Translations under genes and position numbers: made by a program
Source of the DNA: Fremontodendron californicum
Taxonomy: Eukaryota > Streptophyta > Magnoliopsida > Malvales > Malvaceae
NCBI GenBank assembly: GCA_030761205.1
Contig: JAULJL010000002.1
Span: forward strand, 22,051,010-22,115,009
DNA: 64,000 nt
Direction of reading: 5' to 3'
Shown: positions 56,900 to 64,000 of the stretch, one piece after another
Numbering within the stretch: the first letter of the stretch is position 1
Layout: every line of letters starts with the position of its first letter
Notes under the pieces: model-generated
Seen by the model: only the letters and a program-made list of their open reading frames with translations
Database searches by the model: none
What the model was told of the DNA's origin: nothing

Positions 56900-59230
56900 A
56901 TCAGTTTCTTTCAGGGTTTTAGGAGGAGAATTACTACCTTTGAAGGATGTCAATAGGAGCATTTTGATGCATGAGTTTCAGACCTTATGATGAAAACACT
57001 TGTCTCATGTCGACATTCATATGAATTAAATGAATTTTGAATTTTAAATGCTTTGTGTTTTTTGTGTTTTAACAATAATTTGAATTTGCAAGAACAAGCA
57101 TTAAGGAAGTTTAAATAATGGATAATCTCGAGAATATTGATGATCATTGTTACAAATGACCCAATACCTTCTCCCCGCTCTTTTAGGCTTTCCTAGGCCT
57201 AAATCCCTTGAACCGAGACAACTTGGAAAACCTAATGCTTCAAGGAATATGAATGATTGAACTTCATAAAACCATTGTCATCATAGAATAAACAAAGATG
57301 TAGATCCAAGTCTAGGCTATGAACAAATGAACAAACTTTTTGAAATTTTTTTCAACCTCCTTGAAATTCAAACAAATGAGACTTTCTTTCAAGAATTTAG
57401 ATCATGGTAATTTGGTGTGTCAAGATTGTGCTAAAACCATTCATGCCTTTACCAATAACCACAAAACACTAATTGCCCAAACATCACTTCATGGTTGACA
57501 CCCTGTGGCACAATGATTAAACTAAATTATCCCATGTCCTAGAGAAAACCCGTTTTTGGGTCTTATTTTCCTTGTCTCTTCAAAGAACTCAGAATTGAAA
57601 CTCAGCCTTTTCAAAATAGACCTAGACTTGTTATGTTTCTCGTTGATACAATTTCCCAAGGTTGATCAAATTAGGGCATCATATGTGGAAATGATGGATA
57701 TATGGTGAAAAAAGATGGGACTAACGCATGAATCAGTGGGGCATGCAACAAAAAAAAAAGGAAAAATTGTGATATCATGCATATGAGAATTCAGATGATT
57801 CCAAAGTGCAAAATGAAATTATGATTATCTATTTCCCTGGGGATTGCTTTTCAATGTGAACACTCATTCTTGACATGGGAAATGACCATCTTTCATGTCT
57901 CTGTCACAAAAAGAAATTATCCATAGTCACCCTTTTGAGCCTTAGGAATTATTTCTGTCTTTGAACCTTGATCAAGGATCACCCTCTACATTGGAGGGTA
58001 GATGCGAGAAAAAATAATAAAAAATCATGGCAAAAAAAAAAAGAGCCATCAGAAAATGTGAAAAAGTATGGCAAATGAAAGCCAAAAGCAAAGAAGGAAA
58101 AGAGCAAAGTCAAAAGGAAAGAAAAGAAAAGTCCAAAAGGGACAAATGCTTCAAAGAAAATCCTCCTCAAGAAATGATCCTTGATCTGATTACCCTTAAA
58201 CACATATTTTAGGCCCATTTATCCTTTCTTTTTGAATCTTGAACCATGGCCTACATTACGTGCTTTAAAAGTCCATTTTGATTAAGCATGAAATATTTAA
58301 CTTGAAGGGTTTTTCCTTAGATTTTATCCCATCTACTCGAATTATCATTTCACTAAGGAAGAATTTAGAATTCTCAAGTGCATGGTAGAACAACACAAAA
58401 AAAAGGGAGAAAGAAAAATAGAAAGAATGGGACTCTAGGGCGAAAACCCAAAAATGGGTGGTCTAGAGTAAAATGGAAAATTTTTGATGCCATCTATGAT
58501 AGTGTCGATACCACAAAAGAAAAGGTCATCTTGAAGAAGTGGTCATCGAGGAACATCTAGGAATTCATGAACCTCCTAAATTGTCAGCTCTATTCGGAGG
58601 ATTGACTTCAAAAACTGAGATTTTTTTTCCTCCAAGATTAAACTTTCTAGTTTAAACATCCCAGCCAATCTTGACGCTTGTCAAAATGCCTTGATATGAA
58701 AACTAAAAGAATGTTGAATTTGTTTGATTCTCAATGAACTCATGATTTATAAAACCTGTTCCATTTGTGAGCCTAGAAGGGACATACATTTTTGTTATGG
58801 AATTTTCTTTGATCAACCAAAATCTTGTTATACCAAATATTGTCAATTCAAATTGAAAAACCCAGATTGCCACTTAGAGAAATTTTTAACAATGATCAAA
58901 TGTCTTCAAAAGATTTGTACATCACACACTGTTGGGTTAATATTTTTTGTTCGAAAGTTTTCAAAATTAGAAAACAAATAAAGATATTTTTTTTGAAATA
59001 CCCATTTTTGATGTTGACATGAGATAAGGGTTTTTCTAACCCAAAAGTGTGGAACTACTAGGGTTAATCTTGATTTCCAAATATAAGAAGAAAAAATAGA
59101 ACCCGGCCAGCAGACTTCTATCAATAAGAGTTTGAAAACTGTTGGAGCAAAGGAAATAGCCAAAGACTGAAAAATGAATTGATGTTATACTCTGATTTGA
59201 AGAGGAAAAATGAATTGGAAAGGCTAAGCC
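56900..59230 (+). other. Element B 3' region; pol deleted
   Basis: Joins the end of gag directly to sequence homologous to the 3' UTR of element A (for example 57960-58210 matches 21590-21870 in inverted orientation). No DNA between them encodes pol motifs, so all of pol has been lost. Short Lys-rich ORFs here are translations of purine-rich UTR. Confidence 0.7.
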
Positions 59231-59235
59231 AAAGT

Positions 59236-59775
59236 CTAGAAAAATAGTCAGGGGCATTTGCATCTTTTCATGAAGCGTTTGCATCATTATCGATCTTTGC
59301 ATTTGCTTCATATAGAAGCATTTACACATTGTTGACCTTTGCATTTGCATCCTTCTGTGAAGTAATTGCGTTATTTGAGGATCATTTGCCTTTGCATCAT
59401 TTAGAAGCATCTGCATCTTATTCAATATCTGCATCTGCATCAATAAGCATTTGCATCGATCGAAGCCATTTGCATGTACACCATGAAGCATCTGCATCTT
59501 ATCCAACATCAAGAAACATTTGCATCAATTCAAAACATTTACATTTGCAATATGAGGTATGTGCATCTTGTTAATCATTTGCACCAACATCAAGAAGCAT
59601 TTGCATCAATCTGAGACATTTGCATGTACACCATGAAGCATCTGCATGTTATCCAACATCTGCATCAACATCAAGAAACATTTGCATCAATTCAAAATAT
59701 TTACATTTGCAATAAGAGGTATGTGCATCCTGTTAATCATTTGCACCAGCATCAAAAAGCATTCGCATCTTCTCA
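59236..59775 (+). repeat. GCATTTGCATC short tandem array
   Basis: Dozens of variants of GCATTTGCATCA/GCATCTGCATC spaced 9-30 bp, with a longer higher-order duplication of about 145 bp (59480-59600 versus 59625-59745). Not seen in element A. Confidence 0.8.
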
Positions 59776-59819
59776 AGATCTTCAGGTTAATTTTCAACAA
59801 TTCTTCAAAGATCATTTTT

Positions 59820-60660
59820 AAAGTCGCATCCGGCACCAGCTTTCATAATCATAGATTAGACCTTCGAGCACCATTATTAAGGCCTTCGAGCACCGTTTTT
59901 TAAGACCTCTAGGCATCAGTTTTCAAAATCATAGATTAAACCTCCGGGTATCATTTTTAAAGTCGCATACAGTGCAATTTTCCAAATCATAGATCAGACC
60001 TCCGAGCATCATTTTTTAAAGACCTTCGGGCATCAATTTTCCAAATCATAGATCAGACCTCCGGGCATCATTTTTAAAGTCGCATACAGCGCAATTTTCC
60101 AAATCATAGATCAGACCTTCGGGCACCATTTTTTAAGACCTCTGGGCATTAATTTTCCAAATCATAGATCAGACCTCCGGGCATCATTTTTAAAGTCTTA
60201 TACAGTGCAATTTTCCAAATCATAGATTAGACCTCCGGACACCATTTTTAAGACCTCTGGGCATTAAATTTCCAAATCATAGATCAGACCTCCGGGCATC
60301 ATTTTTAAAGTCGCATACAGCTCAATTTTCCAAATCATAGATCAGACCTCCGGGCACCATTTTTTAGACCTCCGGGCACCATTTGAAGATCTCCGGGCAT
60401 CAATTTTCCAAATCATAGATTAGGCCTTCGGGCATCATTTTTAAAGTCGCATACAGCGTACGTAATGTTTCAAATCATAGATCAGACCTCCGAGCATCGT
60501 TTCTTAAGACCTCCGGGCACCAATTTTCCAATTCATAGATCAGACCTCCAGGCACCATTTTTTAAGTCCTCCAGGCATCAGTTTTCAAAGATCATAGATA
60601 AGACCTCCGGGCATCATTTTTAAGACCTCCGGGCACTATTTTTAAGACCTCTGGTCATAA
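59820..60660 (+). repeat. Minisatellite of element B 3' UTR
   Basis: About 20 copies mixing two modules, AGACCTCCGGGCATCATTTT and CCAAATCATAGATCAGACC, arranged in higher-order units of about 60-120 bp with AAAGTCGCATACAGCGCAA inserts. The first module is the complement of the 19610-20030 unit in element A. Confidence 0.85.
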
Positions 60661-60932
60661 TTTTCACTTTGCAAATCGAACTCGTTTTCTTAAGAAGGGT
60701 CGAGCCTTAATTAGTCAGGCAACTCAATTTAAGGACAAAATCTTCTATTTATAGTTTTTTTTAAAAAAAAAATAAAATGAAAAAAATGAAAAAACGAAAA
60801 ATGGAAAAATGGAAAAAAAAATGATAAAAATGATGAATGAAAACTCGTTTCCCTATTCTTCACATATGGTTTCACTAACCGGACAAAATTAGTGTTTGTT
60901 TATCTTTGCTTGATTCCTGATTCTCAGCAATA

Positions 60933-60947
60933 GTCAAAGAGGGCAGT
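60933..60947 (+). promoter_or_regulatory. Polypurine tract of element B
   Basis: TCAAAGAGGGCAG directly before the 3' LTR start TGTAGACACC, equivalent to the tract in element A. Confidence 0.65.
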
Positions 60948-63900
60948 TGTAGACACCTAATTTTGTCCAGACCACTAAATCAGGTATGTTTTCTTCCTAA
61001 AGTGATGTTTCAGAATGCAAAAGGCTTTTCTCATCCTGCAGGTGGTACTTCGAGACTTAGTTTAAGAAAGTAGACATAAAAAGTCAATCTTGAAAAAGTC
61101 AAACCCAAAAAAGTCAACCTTAAAAAGTCAACTACTGAAAAAGTCAACCCACTTTCAAAATCAAGATTTGAAGTTCAATTGAAAAATGGTAAAATAATTT
61201 TGATAATTCGAGGTCTACATTGAAAGCTATGGAGTTCTGAAGTTGGGTTACAGAGATTCAGTAGAAAGGAAACCCTAATTCAGAAAATTTGGGGAAAATG
61301 CTTAAACGATCAAATTGGTCAGAATTGAAGGTTCCAAATGAAAGATAAGCACTGACTACGGGTAATGGAGAAGCTACTTGGAAGAAAAACTGAAGGAAAA
61401 GTCAATTTGGAAGAAAACCGAGAATTTGGGTTTTTGGTGGATTTCGGTGAAATTGGGGAAAATTGCAAAAATGGTCCGATTCGATAAAAATAAAGCCCCT
61501 AATTGATGAGGAGTGATTAAACAAGGAGAGCCCATGGCTCAGTTGGAAGAAATTCTAAGAAAAGAGCCGATTGGAGGAAAAACGAGGAAATTCCCAATAG
61601 AAAACAAATAAAAAATCAAATCGGAAGGGAATTTGACTGTAAAAATTAGGCATTTTCGGACCAACTCCAATTCAATATATAAAAAAGGAACAGAAAAAGA
61701 AAATCTAAAAATTGGATTAGTTTTGAGCAAAGTCGGGCATCAGAGGAAAAAGGGCAAAACTGGAAAAATCGGGAAAAATACCAAATGAGCTCCGAAAATT
61801 CTAAAAATTTGCAGATCTCATTCTTAAATTATTTGAAAGAGATTGGCGAAGAAAAATCTGGATTCGGAGCTCATTTGCAAAATGGCAAATCTCGAGCCCA
61901 CTATGTAGAAATTCAAGAAGATAAATCCCGAAAAAATAGAAAATGACTTCCAAAAATTCTGAAAATTTTCAGATATCATTCTTATATTATTTGGAAGAGA
62001 TTGGCTATAGAAAATCAGGATTCGGAGTTTGTTTGCAAAATGGCAAATCCTGAGCCCACTATGCAAAAATTCAAGCAGATAAATCCCGAAAAAATATCAA
62101 ATGAGCTCCAAAAATTATGAAAATTTCCAGATCTCACTTTTAAATTATTTGAAAGATATTGGTGAATAAAAATTTGGATTTGGAGTCCTTTTGCTATTTA
62201 ATTTGGTTTAGGAGTCAAAAAGGTCATTTAATCGAAGAAACTGAAAAAGGCCCTTAAAAAATTGGAGATTGGGCTGGATTTTAAAAGAGCAATCAGCCAA
62301 TCCCATAATGGAGAGTGATTTTACAGAGATTTTAGATCAAAAGGCTAAGAGTCAAGAGGAAGGTGGTTATTTTTCTTGATAAAGCCTTTGAAATTGCAAC
62401 ACAGACCAATGGATGGAGATGGATGATGTCATATTTATGATCATATTCATGACATCATATTTAGGAGCTGATTATTCCAATCCAAGGGTGAGAATTCTAC
62501 ATAGAAAGCATCTTGGATTGAAGGCCATAGGATCAAATTGGTTAGAAAAAACCTAGAACCTTCTACACCATACTAAGGGCCATTTGGCCACTACCATTGG
62601 AAGGGGGCTATTTTCTTTCTTTCATCTTCTTCTTGGCTGGATACTCCCATATTTGAAAAGCAAATAGAAATTTTAGAAGGGCAAAGAAAGTAAGAAGAGG
62701 AAAAGCTTGCAATATGGCTTTTAGAGGTAGCTAAAAGCACTATACTTTTGCACTTTTTTGGCATTTCCATCCTTAATTTGCTGTTTTCATTTGATACTTG
62801 GTGAGTTTCTTTTGATTTTAATTTTAAAATAAGCGTTTTTAAGCTTTCTCTTCAAGTTATTCTTTTATGCCTTCTTGAAAAACTTTGAAAAAACAAATTT
62901 CCTCTATGCTTTTAGAAGTGGCTGAATGGCCTTATTTTTTAAATGGTTGATGTTTTCTTCTTTTTCATGTTGATTGGGATGCTTAGCATGTTTTGATGTT
63001 CAATTTTTTTTTTTATAAAAATAACTAAAGCATGGAGTTTGTTTTGATCTTTCTACTTACTTACCTCTATTTTTCTTTAATTATTTCATCTTGTATTCAT
63101 GTTTACTTTCCTTGTTTACATTTTTTAATTTTCTGTTTTCAAAATGTTTGAGTTTGTTCATGATTTGCTTTTTACTATTCTATGTGTTTGTGAAAATGTC
63201 TAGTTGTGTTCATGCCTTTACTTCATATTTGCAAGTTTTAGCATGTTTCTTTTTAGCCTTGCATTTTAGTATGTCATGTGTTTGTGAAAATGCCATGATA
63301 GAATATCATCATTTTGAGCTCATGACCATTCAACTACTTCCATCTTCTTTGCTTTGCATGTGCATTTTCATCTTACTTGTTAACTTGTTTGCATTTCCAT
63401 GCCATCAGTTTGAGTATCTTGATTTAGTATGCCATATGTTTGTGAAAATGCCATGATAGAATATCCTCATTTTGAGCTCATGACCATTCGGCTACTTTTA
63501 TTTTCTTTGCTTTGCAAGTGCATTTTCATCTTGCTTGTTGATTTGTTTTCATTTCCATGCCATGAGTTTGTGTATTTTGATTTAGCATGCTATGTGTTTG
63601 TGTTATTGCCATGCGTTTTTTAGGTCTAGGTTTCATTAGCATTGCCATGTATTTCATGCATGTTTAGACTTAGGTTGCATTTATTGCCATGCAAGTTCAT
63701 GTCAGATCTAGGCCATTTTGTTTATGCCATGAATTTTCCATGTCATTTAGGTTTTAAATCTTGCATTTTTTGCATTCAATTTTCTGTATTTTCATGCATA
63801 TCATATCATGCCAAATGATTTATGACTTAGGCCAATCAATGGCTCAAAGTCAATCTCACTTCAGCATACTTGTGGAAAATTAAAGAGTTGTCAAATTGAT

Positions 63901-64000
63901 TATTCTTTCTTTGTGATTTTTTTTACTTAGCCTATTTTTGTCAAAGTTTTTAGCAGTTTTAGCTATTGCTTTTAGGTCCATAAGAGAGTCTCCAATATTT
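60948..64000 (+). repeat. 3' LTR of element B (cut by window end)
   Basis: Begins TGTAGACACCTAATTTTGTC and matches 47230 onward to the window edge (about 3 kb seen of about 4.9 kb). It includes the 159-bp-type repeats at 61760-62190. Confidence 0.9.

Larger units (their letters stand above)
47230..64000 (+). mobile_element. Pol-less Tat-family retrotransposon (element B), 3' end outside the window
   Basis: Order on +: 5' LTR 47230-52095, tRNA-Arg primer site, leader, gag-like ORF 53643-54635, second gag 55485-56899, 3' UTR with repeat arrays, polypurine tract, 3' LTR from 60948 to beyond the window. No RT, RNase H, protease or integrase is seen anywhere, so mobility would need proteins from a relative such as an intact element-A copy. 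The layout resembles non-autonomous GAG-only LTR elements (TR-GAG type). LTRs differ visibly (for example TGTATAAACC versus TGTAGACACC), so it is older than the Athila insertion. Confidence 0.88.

Overview
This window is nuclear DNA of a flowering plant, most likely a eudicot. The evidence is AT-rich intergenic sequence, two intron-bearing plant genes with GT-AG junctions, and plant-type Ty3/gypsy retrotransposons primed by tRNA-Arg and tRNA-Asp. I cannot name the species. All coordinates, splice sites and residue numbers were worked out by eye.

Layout. (1) 1-7655 is the gene island. A class I glutamine amidotransferase-like gene (GAT1_2.1 type, four exons, 880-2988, + strand) converges on a six-exon DUF789 gene (4378-7655, - strand). 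A SINE-like insertion with target-site duplications lies at 193-512. (2) 7656-14345 is AT-rich intergenic DNA. It holds a roughly 115-bp tandem array (9455-10680), a foldback element (11085-11770) and a small candidate Helitron (13114-13604). (3) 14346-46683 is a decayed Tat/Ogre-type Ty3/gypsy element on the - strand. It has a 5-kb 3' LTR, a truncated 5' LTR, a tRNA-Arg primer site, an extra ORF1, gag, protease, RT, dual RNase H and integrase, all broken by stops and frameshifts. (4) Nested inside it at 25640-39233, apparently in the Tat element's own protease-RT intron, is a young Athila-type element on the - strand. Its 1503-bp LTRs are nearly identical, it has a tRNA-Asp primer site, and its 1786-codon gag-pol ORF is uninterrupted. 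(5) 47230-64000 is a second Tat-family element on the + strand. It has a 4.9-kb LTR and two gag-like ORFs, lacks pol, and has its 3' LTR cut by the window edge.

The main discovery candidate is the cargo of the Athila element. Between gag-pol and the 3' LTR, where Athila elements usually carry an env-like ORF, it has two uninterrupted sense ORFs. One is a 178-residue protein with a basic stretch and a Cys4 finger, resembling the cysteine-rich nucleic-acid-binding proteins of betaflexiviruses. The other is a 229-residue intronless LONELY GUY (LOG) cytokinin-activating enzyme with its catalytic motifs intact. The element therefore looks like a recently mobile retrotransposon carrying a hormone-activation gene and a possible virus-derived RNA-binding protein. 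What these proteins do for the element is inference.

The Athila insertion is also structurally odd. Its left end is not an LTR but a partial second body, containing a truncated LOG copy, that stops exactly at the 5-bp target-site duplication.
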